The notes beneath the pieces were generated by a model that was given only the letters and a program-made list of their open reading frames with translations, was not told the DNA's origin and did not search any database. A program made the translations under genes and the position numbers. A stretch of DNA of 64,000 nt from contig JBKBYG010000002.1 in NCBI GenBank assembly GCA_046313435.1, forward strand, positions 28,836 through 92,835, written 5' to 3'. Below, piece by piece: positions 55,614-64,000 of this stretch; position 1 is the first letter of the stretch, and each line of letters opens with the position of its first letter. This DNA is from JBKBYG01 sp046313435 (lineage in GTDB: Bacteria; Pseudomonadota; Alphaproteobacteria; Rickettsiales; Arcanibacteraceae).

Positions 55614-56399
55614 ATGGCTAGATATAATAAATCTTCTTCCTTTCCATTTATATTATTTTTAATAGTAGTTTTAGGCAGCTTAGCCTTCATATTTCGTAAT
55701 CATATAGTTTTAAAAACAAATGTTTCACAACAAGATGCATCTAATGTAAATGAGATAGAACAAATAGTAAAAGATGTAATAAAAAATTCTCCTGAGTTAA
55801 TAATATCCTCACTTGAAAATTACCAGATTAAGCAACAACAGGACATGGAAGAAAAATCCAAATCGTCTATTATAAATAAGAAGCAAGAATTAGAAGATGC
55901 ACAATCTCCCTCTAGTGGAAATATTGATGCAGATGTCACAATTGTTGGGTTTTTTGATTACAAATGTGGGCATTGTAAAAAAGCAAGTAACGCTTTAAGT
56001 CAAATCTTATTCAATGATAAAAAAATAAAAATGATTTATAAAGAACTTCCTATTTTAGGAGAAACATCTAGAGAAGCAGCAAAGGCAGCTTTAGCAGTAT
56101 ATAAACTAGAGCCAAAAAAATATAGTGAATTTCATAATAAGCTTATGGCAGTTCAAAATATTAGTAATGAATCAATTAGTAAATTGATTGAAGATTTGAA
56201 CATCGATAAAGAAAAATGGGAGGCTGCGAAATCAGATTCTTTTATAAATGAAGAACTTGAAAAAAACAGAAATTTGGCTAGAGAATTGAATATTCAAGGC
56301 ACTCCTGCATTTATAATTAATGGAGAACTTATTCCAGGTAGTTTACCTGTTGAAGGATTTAAAGAAAAGATAAATAATGCACGAGCAAGAAAGAGTTAA
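55614..56399 (+). CDS. DsbA-like thiol oxidoreductase
   Basis: A 261-residue membrane-anchored thioredoxin-fold protein. A membrane helix (about 11-28) is followed by a coiled region and the catalytic CGHC in FDYKCGHCKKAS (about 121-124). The cis-Pro is in IQGTPAFIINGE. This layout matches alphaproteobacterial DsbA/BdbD proteins related to Com1. It forms disulfides in exported proteins, which may include the Cys-bearing pilins here. Confidence 0.9.
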   Translation: MARYNKSSSFPFILFLIVVLGSLAFIFRNHIVLKTNVSQQDASNVNEIEQIVKDVIKNSPELIISSLENYQIKQQQDMEEKSKSSIINKKQELEDAQSPSSGNIDADVTIVGFFDYKCGHCKKASNALSQILFNDKKIKMIYKELPILGETSREAAKAALAVYKLEPKKYSEFHNKLMAVQNISNESISKLIEDLNIDKEKWEAAKSDSFINEELEKNRNLARELNIQGTPAFIINGELIPGSLPVEGFKEKINNARARKS

Positions 56400-56509
56400 A
56401 TTTCTTCTGGCTTTAAAATAAGAGAAAATAACAATATAATCAGTTGCAATATAAAATTTTGTAATATAATTACAATCAGTTAAATACTATATTGCAATGG
56501 AATTCTTAC

Positions 56510-57274
56510 ATGGAAAAATTTGAAGATACAAAATTACCATTAATTACTCATTTAACCGAACTAAAAAAGCGTTTAATTTATTCTACAATTTTTTTATTCA
56601 TCAGTTTTATTGTTTCTTATTTTTTTTCCAAAGAAATTTATCAAATTTTAATGCGGCCTCTTGTAGATATAATAGGTTCAACGCATAAGAAGATGATATA
56701 TACAAATCTTACAGAGGCATTTTTTACTTATTTAAAATTAGCATTTTTTACAAGTTTTTTTGCTTCATTGCCATTTTGTGCGAGTCAAATTTATATTTTT
56801 CTGGCGCCAGGTCTTTATAAAAACGAGAAAAAAGCATTAATACCCTATTTAATTGCAGCTCCTGTATTATTTGCACTAGGAGCATTTTTTGTATATTACT
56901 TTATTTTTCCTTTAGCTTGGAAATTTTTTTTAAGCTTTGAAACTAATGCAAATGAAGGGTCTATTCCTATACAGCTTGAAGCAAAAATTAGTGAATATTT
57001 ATCTCTTGTAATGCATTTGATTATAGCTTTTGGTATGGCTTTTCAACTTCCAGTAATATTGATTTTACTTGTGCAATTAAAGTTTATTAAGGTCTCAGCA
57101 TTAATAAGCGGGCGTAGATTTGCTATTGTATTTATATTTATAATTGCAGCTATTATTACTCCACCTGATGCATTAAGTCAAATTAGCCTTGCAATTCCGA
57201 TGATTCTGTTATACGAAATAGCAATTATTATTGGCAAAATTATTGAAAAACAAAGGGTTAATAGTCATGCATGA
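56510..57274 (+). CDS. tatC: Sec-independent protein translocase TatC
   Basis: A membrane protein of six helices. The N-terminus PLITHLTELKKRLIYSTIF is the signal-recognition site, and the first periplasmic loop has FLAPGLYKNEKK. The frame can be read from TTG 56492, but ATG 56510 has GGAATT eight bases upstream and starts MEKFEDTKLP like other TatC, giving 254 residues. tatA and tatB are not beside it. It overlaps serS by eight bases. Confidence 0.95.
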   Translation: MEKFEDTKLPLITHLTELKKRLIYSTIFLFISFIVSYFFSKEIYQILMRPLVDIIGSTHKKMIYTNLTEAFFTYLKLAFFTSFFASLPFCASQIYIFLAPGLYKNEKKALIPYLIAAPVLFALGAFFVYYFIFPLAWKFFLSFETNANEGSIPIQLEAKISEYLSLVMHLIIAFGMAFQLPVILILLVQLKFIKVSALISGRRFAIVFIFIIAAIITPPDALSQISLAIPMILLYEIAIIIGKIIEKQRVNSHA

Positions 57275-58532
57275 TATTAAATGGATCAGGGAAAACAAAG
57301 AAGAATTTAATAAATTAATAGCAACAAGAAATAGTGATGCAAAAGCTGAAAAAATAATTGACCTTGATGAAGAGAGACGACAGCTGGTTACCGTTATTCA
57401 GCAATTACAGAAAGCTAGGAATGATAAAGCTGCAAATATTTCAAATATTAAAGATAAGTCTTCCTATGAGTATAAACAGTCTTTACAGGATGCACGTGAT
57501 ATTAACGATAAAATTTCTCAACTTGAGCATAAGCTTGAAAAAGAAGACAAACTAAATAAGTACGTAGCTAATGTTCCTAACCTACCAGCTTTAGATGTTC
57601 CGATTGGCAGTGAAAAATTCAATAAAGAAGTGAGAAAATGGGGTAAAATTCCTCAATTTAATTTTACACCTAAACAACATTTTGAGATTGGTGAAAATTT
57701 GAAAATGATGGATTTCGAATCTGCAGCAAAAATTTCAGGATCACGATTTGTATTTTTGAAAAAGGATTTAGCTAAATTAGAACGTGCACTTGCTAATTTT
57801 ATGTTAGATATTCATATAAATGAATATGGATATACTGAAGTATCTCCCCCGCATTTAGTCAAAGATCCTGCGATGTTTAATGTTGGACAATTACCAAAAT
57901 TTGCAGAAGATTCATTTTCAACTGGAAGTCACAGACTTATTCCGACTGCAGAAGTTCCTTTAACTAATTTAGTAGCAAATACTATACTTAATGAAGAAGA
58001 GCTTCCAATTAAATATACTGCCTATAGCTTATGTTTCCGTGCTGAAGCTGGTAGTGCAGGACGTGATACAAGAGGAATGATTAGGCAACATCAATTTAGC
58101 AAAATTGAGCTGGTAACAATTTGTAAGCCTGAAGACTCTGAGAAGCAGCATGAAGATTTAACAAAAGCTGCAGAATCAATATTACAAAGGTTAGAATTAC
58201 CCTATAGAGTAATGTTATTATCCACAGAAGACATGGGTTTTTCGGCAAGAAAAACATATGATTTAGAAGTTTGGTTGCCTGGCCAAGATAAATATCGTGA
58301 AATTTCAAGCTGCTCCAATTTTGGAGATTTTCAAGCGCGTCGTATGAAAGCAAGATACCGTACTAAGGGAAGTAAAGAATCAATACTTGTAAATACAATT
58401 AACGGATCAGGTTTAGCTATAGGTAGAACAATAGTAGCAATATTAGAGAATTACCAGAATGCTGATGGCTCCGTTACTATACCTAAGGTTTTAGTAAATT
58501 ACATGGGTGGCCAAACTAAAATTACTATGTAA
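57267..58532 (+). CDS. serS: Seryl-tRNA synthetase
   Basis: A 421-residue class II synthetase. The N-terminal coiled-coil arm (about 30-110) is followed by motif 2 in LCFRAEAGSAGRDTRGMIRQ and motif 3 in NGSGLAIGRTIVAILENYQ. The start at ATG 57267 (MHDIKWIRENKEEF) is preferred over the frame start at 57231, which lies deeper in tatC. It overlaps tatC by eight bases. A strong terminator follows. Confidence 0.97.
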   Translation: MHDIKWIRENKEEFNKLIATRNSDAKAEKIIDLDEERRQLVTVIQQLQKARNDKAANISNIKDKSSYEYKQSLQDARDINDKISQLEHKLEKEDKLNKYVANVPNLPALDVPIGSEKFNKEVRKWGKIPQFNFTPKQHFEIGENLKMMDFESAAKISGSRFVFLKKDLAKLERALANFMLDIHINEYGYTEVSPPHLVKDPAMFNVGQLPKFAEDSFSTGSHRLIPTAEVPLTNLVANTILNEEELPIKYTAYSLCFRAEAGSAGRDTRGMIRQHQFSKIELVTICKPEDSEKQHEDLTKAAESILQRLELPYRVMLLSTEDMGFSARKTYDLEVWLPGQDKYREISSCSNFGDFQARRMKARYRTKGSKESILVNTINGSGLAIGRTIVAILENYQNADGSVTIPKVLVNYMGGQTKITM

Positions 58533-58545
58533 TCAGTAATTAATA

Positions 58546-58570
58546 GGGCCTAATTCAATTAGGCCTTTTT
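58546..58570 (+). terminator. Intrinsic terminator after serS
   Basis: GGCCTAAT (58547-58554) pairs with ATTAGGCC (58558-58565), directly followed by TTTTT. It begins 14 bases after the stop of serS. Confidence 0.9.
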
Positions 58571-58609
58571 AACTTGCCGGTTAAACTTTTTGTTAATTTT
58601 TTTCATTAA

Positions 58610-59131
58610 AATATTTATAGTAAAATTAGTAGTATAGTTGATTTGATAAATGTTATTGCGGAACAAAGTAATTTATTATCGCTTAATGCTACGATTGCAG
58701 CAGCAAGGGCAGGTGATGCTGGTAAGGGGTTTGCAGTTGTTGCATCAGAAGTAAAAAATTTGGCAAATCAAACAGCAAAAGCAACTGAAGAAATTTCAAC
58801 TCAAATTAGTTCTATTGAAGATAAAACTAATAATGCAGTACAATCTATTAGAAGCATAAATGAAACTATCAGTAAAATTGATCACATATCAAGCATTATT
58901 TCTTCAACTGTTAATGAACAAGGAAAAGCTACTCAAGATATAGCTAAAAATATTAATACTGCAGCCACAACGGTTTATGAAGTGTCTGTGAATTCTGAAG
59001 CTGTAAAAGCGGTGATAAAGGAAAGCAATGCTTCTGCTGGGGAAATCCTTACTAATTGCACTGATCTCGCAAAACTCTCAATAACACTCAATGAAGAAGT
59101 TAAAGCTTTCCTAGAAACTATTCAAAAATAA
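58610..59131 (+). pseudogene. Methyl-accepting chemotaxis protein remnant (signalling tip only)
   Basis: The frame is open from just after a stop at 58607 and reads SSIVDLINVIAEQSNLLSLN, then AAARAGDAGKGFAVVASEVK, the unmistakable hairpin tip that contacts CheA/CheW, and continues through about 100 more residues of the coiled coil. The only starts are TTG codons such as 58643. Sensor, membrane and HAMP parts are missing, and the match begins in mid-domain 40 bases after the serS terminator. This indicates a 5'-truncated gene. If expressed, it would give a soluble 162-residue fragment. Confidence 0.8.
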
Positions 59132-59295
59132 GATATTGTATCTTCTCTTAACTATAAAAAAGTCATCTGTAAATTTTAAAACTATATTTATACAAAATCA
59201 TTATCAATATAATTAATTCATATTAACAAACCTTGACTTATATTTAAATTTTTGTTATATTAATTAAAATATCTTAATTTTAAATGTAATATAGT

Positions 59296-60804
59296 ATGAC
59301 CCAAAACGAAAAAAATAATAATTTATTTGAAGCTATTATAAATGATAATCCTGAAGGAATTAATAAAGCTTTAAAATCAGGAGCTAACATTGGAGCTATA
59401 TACAGAATTTATGGTTCAGGCCTTTACAGTTATGGTGATACTGTATTAGAGGTTGCTATAAAAGGCCGTAAGCTTAAAGCTTTAAAAATTCTTTTAGATA
59501 AAGGAGCGGGTAGTGGAACTGTAAATAATTATGGGGAAACAGCGTTACATCTTGCTGCGTCACTAGGAAATATGGAAATTTTAGAAGAATTAGTAAAGAG
59601 AGATGTGAATATCAGAAATCATATTGAAGCTCGAGATAGGAATGGACAGACAGCTTTACAGCATGCTGCAATGTTTGCGAGAGTTGAAGTTTTAAAGTTA
59701 CTTCTTAGTGAAGGTGCAAATATTGAAGCTAAAGATATAAATGGAAGGACACCTCTACACTTGGCTGCTCGAGATTGGAAAGTAGAAACTGTAAAATTGC
59801 TTTTAGAAAAAGGAGCAAATATAGAAGCTCAAGATAATGAAGGCGCAACAGCCATTCATAGTGCTATACAACGTAAGCGAGCGGGAGATATTTACGACTA
59901 TGTAATACAAAATCCCGCATTTTTAACTTTAAAAATACTTGTATTATATGGAATAAAAATTAGCCAAAGAGATAAAGATTCAATAAAAAGGAGATTTCCT
60001 GAAGGAACTTTAGAAGAATTATATTCGATGAAAGCTACAAAGTTATATGAGCGTATGATTGATTTAGAAAAAACCGTGCCTGTTAAACTTCCTATTGACG
60101 TGTTTACGCAAATACTTGCTTACGAAGTAAAACCTGACTCTTTGTTTAGTGAAGTAGATATCAGAAAAATAGTAGATCTAAAAGAAAGGCAAAAATTAAT
60201 AGATGAAGGAATTGTAAAGAAGAAAGAAACTCTTGAAGAAATAATTAATAACAAGGTTCATGATCTTATAGGGTTAATAGTAACATTTGCAAGCAGAATA
60301 AAAGAGCCTATTTTATCAAACAATGTATGGAAAGGTTTTGCGAAATTCGTAAGTCCAATTACAACTAGAATTGAATCTGTTGCAGAGTTAATAATAGATA
60401 AGCTACCAATTGCTTCTACTACCCAAAAATTAGCAAAAGATATCGTTAAATCATCAGCGCCACTAGTAGTAGGGGTAGCAGCAATAAAAGCGGTATCTAA
60501 TTTTGTAATAAGCAGGCAGGAAAATAAAACTATATATGAAAGTTCTTTAAATGCCCTAAAAAGCTTTGCAACTACAATAGTACAAGGTGAAATTGCAGCA
60601 GCAACTGTAGCAGCAGTTACAGTAGTTGGAGGAGCAACAATAGGAGCAGGTGCAATAGTAACTGGGGCATCATTTGTAGCAGCATGTGGTAGTATGTATT
60701 TAGCAGAAAAAGCTGGAAATAAAGCTAAAAAAGTTGTTGGTTATTATAGCGAAAAAACTATAGAAAGCTATAAAAACAGAAACCAAGCTCAAGTCGCAAT
60801 ATAG
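59296..60804 (+). CDS. Ankyrin-repeat protein with F-box-like segment and hydrophobic module (502 residues)
   Basis: Ankyrin repeats span about residues 15-215: DTVLEVAIKGRKLKALKILL, ETALHLAASLGNMEILEELV, QTALQHAAMFARVEVLKLLL, RTPLHLAARDWKVETVKLLL and a final repeat ATAIHSAIQ with a following ILVLYGIKIS. Next come the F-box-like LPIDVFTQILAYE (about 268-280) and a linker. Residues about 325-502 hold a hydrophobic Ala/Gly-rich module similar to the tail of the Sel1 protein at 6971-8482 (KSSAPLVVGVAAIKAV against RSSTPIILLAATIKAS). There is no signal peptide. Host interaction and membrane insertion are inferred. Confidence 0.85.
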   Translation: MTQNEKNNNLFEAIINDNPEGINKALKSGANIGAIYRIYGSGLYSYGDTVLEVAIKGRKLKALKILLDKGAGSGTVNNYGETALHLAASLGNMEILEELVKRDVNIRNHIEARDRNGQTALQHAAMFARVEVLKLLLSEGANIEAKDINGRTPLHLAARDWKVETVKLLLEKGANIEAQDNEGATAIHSAIQRKRAGDIYDYVIQNPAFLTLKILVLYGIKISQRDKDSIKRRFPEGTLEELYSMKATKLYERMIDLEKTVPVKLPIDVFTQILAYEVKPDSLFSEVDIRKIVDLKERQKLIDEGIVKKKETLEEIINNKVHDLIGLIVTFASRIKEPILSNNVWKGFAKFVSPITTRIESVAELIIDKLPIASTTQKLAKDIVKSSAPLVVGVAAIKAVSNFVISRQENKTIYESSLNALKSFATTIVQGEIAAATVAAVTVVGGATIGAGAIVTGASFVAACGSMYLAEKAGNKAKKVVGYYSEKTIESYKNRNQAQVAI

Positions 60805-60810
60805 AGTAAC

Positions 60811-60837
60811 ATGCCGGAGTCAATCACGCTCCGGCAT
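60811..60837. terminator. GC-rich bidirectional terminator
   Basis: ATGCCGGAG (60811-60819) pairs with CTCCGGCAT (60829-60837), loop nine bases, followed by TTTATTAT and preceded on the other strand by a weaker T-run. It lies between the stops of the ankyrin gene and htpG, seven bases from the first. It is the most GC-rich hairpin in the window. Confidence 0.85.
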
Positions 60838-60846
60838 TTATTATAA

Positions 60847-62709
60847 TTAAATAATTTTAGCTAAAATATCATTCATTCTTTTTGAGAACTCGCCAACATT
60901 TACTACTGGTTCGCCTTCAACTATGCAAGCTTGATCATAAAGAAGCTTTATAAGATCACTATTTAAATCAGCGTTATTACCTGCATCTAAATCTTTAGCA
61001 AGTTTAGTGATAATAGGATGATTTGGATTAATCTCTAAAATCTTAGCAGATGTTGATTTAAGTTGCTTTTGCTCTACCAAAAATCTTTCCATACGAATAT
61101 CCATTGCGCCTTCAGCTACTGTTAAACATACAGGGCTACTAACTAATTTATGAGAAATCTTAGCTTCCTTAATATTATCACCAAGCGTAGTTTTTACAAA
61201 TTCAATTAGCTTGTCCGTGTTTTCAATGGAGGTTTTTTGTTCTTCTTTATTTTCCTCATCCTTTAAAGGAAGGTTATCAAGATCAATACCTGAGCGTGTT
61301 ATCGATTTTAACTCTTTTTCCTTATAAGAATGCTCAACATTCACCCAAAAATCATCCACAGTATCAGTAAATAATAATACATCGATATTGCGTTTTAAAA
61401 ATCCTTCAATTTGTGGGCTTGACAAGAGCTTATCCGCATCGTCACCGCTTAAATAATATATATCATTTTGTCCTTCTTGCATATTAGATATATAATCATC
61501 AAGACTTATTAATTTGCCGCTAGTAGCACTTCTAAATAAGCAAACTTTAAGAAGATTTTCTCTGTTTTCAAAACTTTCACAAAGTCCTTCTTTTAAGACG
61601 GCTCCAAAGTTATTCCAAAATTCCAAATAGGATTCCGCCTCGTTTTCTTTCTTTTTATTAAGTTCAGAAAGTACTTTATTGGTAATAGATTTTCTAATTT
61701 TATCGATAACATGATTATGTTGTAAAGTTTCCCTACTAATATTTAATGGGAGATCTTCTGAATCAACTATACCACGCATAAATCTTAAGTATGATGGTAC
61801 TAAATCAATTCCTTCATCAGTAATAAACACTTTCTTTACGTATAATTTGATTTTTCTTTTACGATCAGGATGAAATAAATCGAAAGGTTTAATTGAAGGT
61901 ATAAATAATAAGTTTGTATATTCTATTGAGCCTTCATTTTTATTATGTAAAATCATCCATGGTTCATCAGGTTGATGGGCCACATGATGGTAAAACTCTT
62001 TATAGTCTTCATCCTTAATTTCTGATTTAGAGCGCATCCATAAAGCGGATGAAGTATTGACTTTGGTTAGATCCTCTTCTTTTTCTCCAACAAGTATTGG
62101 AACGCTAATATGATCGGAGTATGTTGTAATTATATGATTTATACGGAATTTTTCTAAATATTGATCTTCATTTTCTTTTAAAGCTAAAATGATCCTAGTG
62201 CCACGTGAAAATTCTTCATTATAGTCGCTAATTGTAAATTCACCTTCACCTGAAGAATTCCATAGATGAGCTTGTGGTTCCCCTGCTTTTTTGCTTATAA
62301 CTGTAATCTCATTTGCAACCATAAAAGCGGAATAGAATCCTACTCCGAATTGTCCAATAAGTTGAGTGTCGGATTTTGAATCGCCTGTAAGATTTGCGAG
62401 AAAGTTTTGTGTGCCAGAACGGGCAATTGTTCCAAGATTCTCGATCAGCTCATCCTTGCTCATCCCAATTCCGTTATCGCTTATTATTAGATTGCGTTTG
62501 TCTTTATCAATTAAAATTTTAATTTTTAAATCACTATCATTCTCAAGTAATTGAGGCTCTGTTATAGATAAATAACGTAGTTTGTCACACGCGTCAGAAG
62601 CATTAGATATAAGTTCACGCAAGAATATATCTTTGTTTGTATAAAGAGAATGGATCATTAAGTGCAGAACTTTACCTATTTCTGCATCAAACTTTCTTGT
62701 TTCTTTCAT
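60847..62709 (-). CDS. htpG: Chaperone HtpG (Hsp90)
   Basis: A 620-residue Hsp90. The ATP site phrases are present: FLRELISNASDACDKLRYL (about 28-46), DNGIGMSKDELI (about 79-90), GQFGVGFYSAFMVA (about 119-132). The middle domain has SLPLNISRETLQ-like text (here LPLNISRETLQ). Length fits the family (624 in E. coli). It helps client folding under stress. Confidence 0.97.
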   Translation of the reverse strand: MKETRKFDAEIGKVLHLMIHSLYTNKDIFLRELISNASDACDKLRYLSITEPQLLENDSDLKIKILIDKDKRNLIISDNGIGMSKDELIENLGTIARSGTQNFLANLTGDSKSDTQLIGQFGVGFYSAFMVANEITVISKKAGEPQAHLWNSSGEGEFTISDYNEEFSRGTRIILALKENEDQYLEKFRINHIITTYSDHISVPILVGEKEEDLTKVNTSSALWMRSKSEIKDEDYKEFYHHVAHQPDEPWMILHNKNEGSIEYTNLLFIPSIKPFDLFHPDRKRKIKLYVKKVFITDEGIDLVPSYLRFMRGIVDSEDLPLNISRETLQHNHVIDKIRKSITNKVLSELNKKKENEAESYLEFWNNFGAVLKEGLCESFENRENLLKVCLFRSATSGKLISLDDYISNMQEGQNDIYYLSGDDADKLLSSPQIEGFLKRNIDVLLFTDTVDDFWVNVEHSYKEKELKSITRSGIDLDNLPLKDEENKEEQKTSIENTDKLIEFVKTTLGDNIKEAKISHKLVSSPVCLTVAEGAMDIRMERFLVEQKQLKSTSAKILEINPNHPIITKLAKDLDAGNNADLNSDLIKLLYDQACIVEGEPVVNVGEFSKRMNDILAKII

Positions 62710-62893
62710 TTATTTATATACCTTTTTTATTAATTTCTTTCATTTACCAAGCTGATGTAGTTACTTTTGTCTTAATTTTCAAGTTCCTTCATTATAAAAT
62801 TTTTATAATATTTGGTCTTTTTAATATAGGAATTTTATTAGTTTAGTTTTAAAGTTAAATTAGGAAATAATTTATTATATTAAGGAGAATTTT

Positions 62894-63520
62894 ATGGCAA
62901 CAATGTTAAACGCAGATTTCAACATAGAAGATGATAAAGTTCATGAAGTGGTTGCTGTTTTTCATTCCGTTTCAGATATGGAAAATGCAATTGATAAATT
63001 AACTGAAAACGGGTTTAATCCTGCTGAAATAAGCATGCTAGCAGATGAGAATAAAGTTAAAGAAAAGTTAGGCAATGTGAGTAATGTTGAAGATATAATG
63101 GATAATCCAGATGCGCCAAGAGTAAGTTATATTGCGAATGAAAATATTGGTGCTGCACAAGGTGGGCTTATCGGAGGATTAGCTTATGTTAGTAGTCTTG
63201 CTGCAGCTGGGAGTGTTATTGCTGTTGGTGGGCCATTAAGTGCAGTATTTACAACAGCGGCTGTAATTGGTGGAACTTTTGCAACGCTCGGAATGATTCT
63301 TGGAAAATTAATTGGACAACATCATGTAGAATATATAGAAAATCAATTAGCTCATGGGGGTATTATTACATGGGTAAAAATTGCTAGTAAAGAAACTGAA
63401 AAACAAGCCTTAGAAATATTAAAAGAATTTAATGCTGATTATCTTCATACGCATGTAGTTGATTATCAAAACATAGATAATGCGCATAAAATTGACAAAG
63501 AAATGCTTATAATGCATTAA
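62894..63520 (+). CDS. YflT-like stress protein with membrane hairpin
   Basis: A 208-residue protein. The N-terminal part (about 17-60) with VVAVFHSVSDMENAIDKL and FNPAEISML matches the general stress protein 17M/YflT domain. The middle (about 95-140) is a glycine-rich hydrophobic hairpin with GGLIGGLAYVSSLAAAG, and a second alpha/beta part follows (ITWVKIASKETEKQALEILK). The ribosome site AAGGAG (62882-62887) is the best in the window, suggesting strong expression. The exact role is unknown. Confidence 0.75.
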   Translation: MATMLNADFNIEDDKVHEVVAVFHSVSDMENAIDKLTENGFNPAEISMLADENKVKEKLGNVSNVEDIMDNPDAPRVSYIANENIGAAQGGLIGGLAYVSSLAAAGSVIAVGGPLSAVFTTAAVIGGTFATLGMILGKLIGQHHVEYIENQLAHGGIITWVKIASKETEKQALEILKEFNADYLHTHVVDYQNIDNAHKIDKEMLIMH

Positions 63521-63556
63521 ATAAGTATAATTTGATTACAATTTACAGAATTTCAT

Positions 63557-63588
63557 AATACGTCTTTTAAATAAAGGCGTATTATTTT
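63557..63588 (+). terminator. Terminator after the stress-type gene
   Basis: AATACGTCTTT (63557-63567) pairs with AAAGGCGTATT (63573-63583), one G-T pair, loop five bases, then ATTTTG. It lies 36 bases after the stop. Confidence 0.75.
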
Positions 63589-63660
63589 GTTATAGAGGCT
63601 TAATATAAATTACAAATTAACTAATAGATATATAAGAATCAATAAATAAAAAAACTAATA

Positions 63661-64000
63661 TGAAAATATTTAAGATAAAAAATTTACCAATAAAAAACAT
63701 TAGACCTAAAAGAAAGTCAATGATAGAAAATCGTTTTTTTGGAAGTTACAGAGAATTGAAACGTACTGAAAATTGGAAACAAATTATTACCAATGGAAAA
63801 GAAGTATTGATAGATAAAGAGATTGATGTTGAAGATAGAATAAAAATACATATAAGAATTGCAGAAAGCTACTTTTATTTAGGCGAATATACCCATGCTA
63901 AAGAAAATGCATATAAGGCGAAGCATTTTATAATAAAATTTAAAGTTGGAAACAATGATTTGCTAGCTAAAAGTTATTATCTATTAGCAATTTCTTATAA
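63661..64000 (+). CDS. TPR-like protein, N-terminal part (cut by window edge)
   Basis: ATG 63661 opens a frame that runs to the end of the window (113 codons). It starts MKIFKIKNLPIKNIRPKRKS, a basic leader, and then has RIKIHIRIAESYFYLGEYTH and AKENAYKAKHF, a TPR-like helix pair, with LLAKSYYLLAISY beginning another. The rest lies outside the window. Function cannot be given. Confidence 0.6.

Noticed and set aside
1..64000. CRISPR array, complete insertion sequence, rRNA or tRNA genes.
   Set aside because: No regularly spaced short repeats, transposase gene with terminal inverted repeats, or rRNA/tRNA signature was seen on either strand by eye. A covariance-model tRNA scan would be decisive for the tRNA part.

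Overview
The window is A+T-rich (about 70% by eye), densely coded DNA of an alphaproteobacterium. It is most likely an obligately intracellular member of the Rickettsiales. Several things point there: alphaproteobacterial gene pairs (rpmF-plsX-fabH, ihfA-merR, DUF1476 divergent from purC, tatC-serS, dnaX-ybaB-recR next to the SRP RNA gene), meso-diaminopimelate peptidoglycan genes, and an unusually large set of ankyrin and Sel1 repeat proteins. Retained purC, glmS and photolyase genes, the MSHA-type pilus genes and a broken chemotaxis receptor argue against Rickettsia itself and fit a larger-genome lineage such as the Midichloriaceae. The lineage is an inference; no rRNA gene is present to settle it.

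Layout. 1-5 kb: an AsmA-like tail, LapA-like protein, dCMP deaminase, DUF1640 coiled-coil protein and RNase HI, then a UvrD-type helicase facing back. 5-12 kb: glmS, a Sel1-repeat protein with a hydrophobic tail, rpmF-plsX-fabH, and a divergent BamE lipoprotein. 12-17.6 kb: a short division/wall cluster (rsmH, ftsL, ftsI, murE) followed by ihfA and a MerR regulator. 17.6-23.2 kb: one 1883-residue ankyrin/Sel1 protein. 23.4-30 kb: M16 peptidase, EamA transporter, CvpA, a short-chain dehydrogenase, a 50-residue zinc-finger protein, and a hybrid histidine kinase. 30-41.4 kb: five ankyrin proteins interleaved with housekeeping genes (DUF4385, CorA, RatA, lipA, recR, ybaB, dnaX, 4.5S SRP RNA). 41.4-49.4 kb: 3-hydroxybutyrate dehydrogenase, then a pilus island with three pilin-like proteins, an MshL-like secretin, a prepilin peptidase, an ABC-2 permease and an unknown partner protein. 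49.4-58.5 kb: ATP-synthase inhibitor (DUF1476), purC, photolyase, PgeF, ccmC, fdxA, M48 protease, a DsbA-like protein, tatC, serS. 58.6-64 kb: a chemotaxis receptor remnant, another ankyrin protein, htpG, a stress-type membrane protein, and a TPR-like gene cut by the window edge.

How it fits together. The conserved genes serve wall growth and division, fatty acid and lipoate synthesis, DNA repair and replication, cytochrome c assembly, disulfide chemistry and Tat export. The accessory layer looks directed at a eukaryotic host: eight genes encode ankyrin and/or Sel1 repeats. Four of the ankyrin proteins carry an F-box-like LP.EI..IL stretch after the repeats, and one Sel1 and one ankyrin protein of nearly equal length end in the same hydrophobic Gly/Ala module. 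Two ankyrin genes are tandem copies sharing an almost identical 123-base block. The pilus island is also distinctive: only one of its three pilins keeps the standard glycine before the cleavage site, and its secretin is followed by a permease with no ATPase gene.
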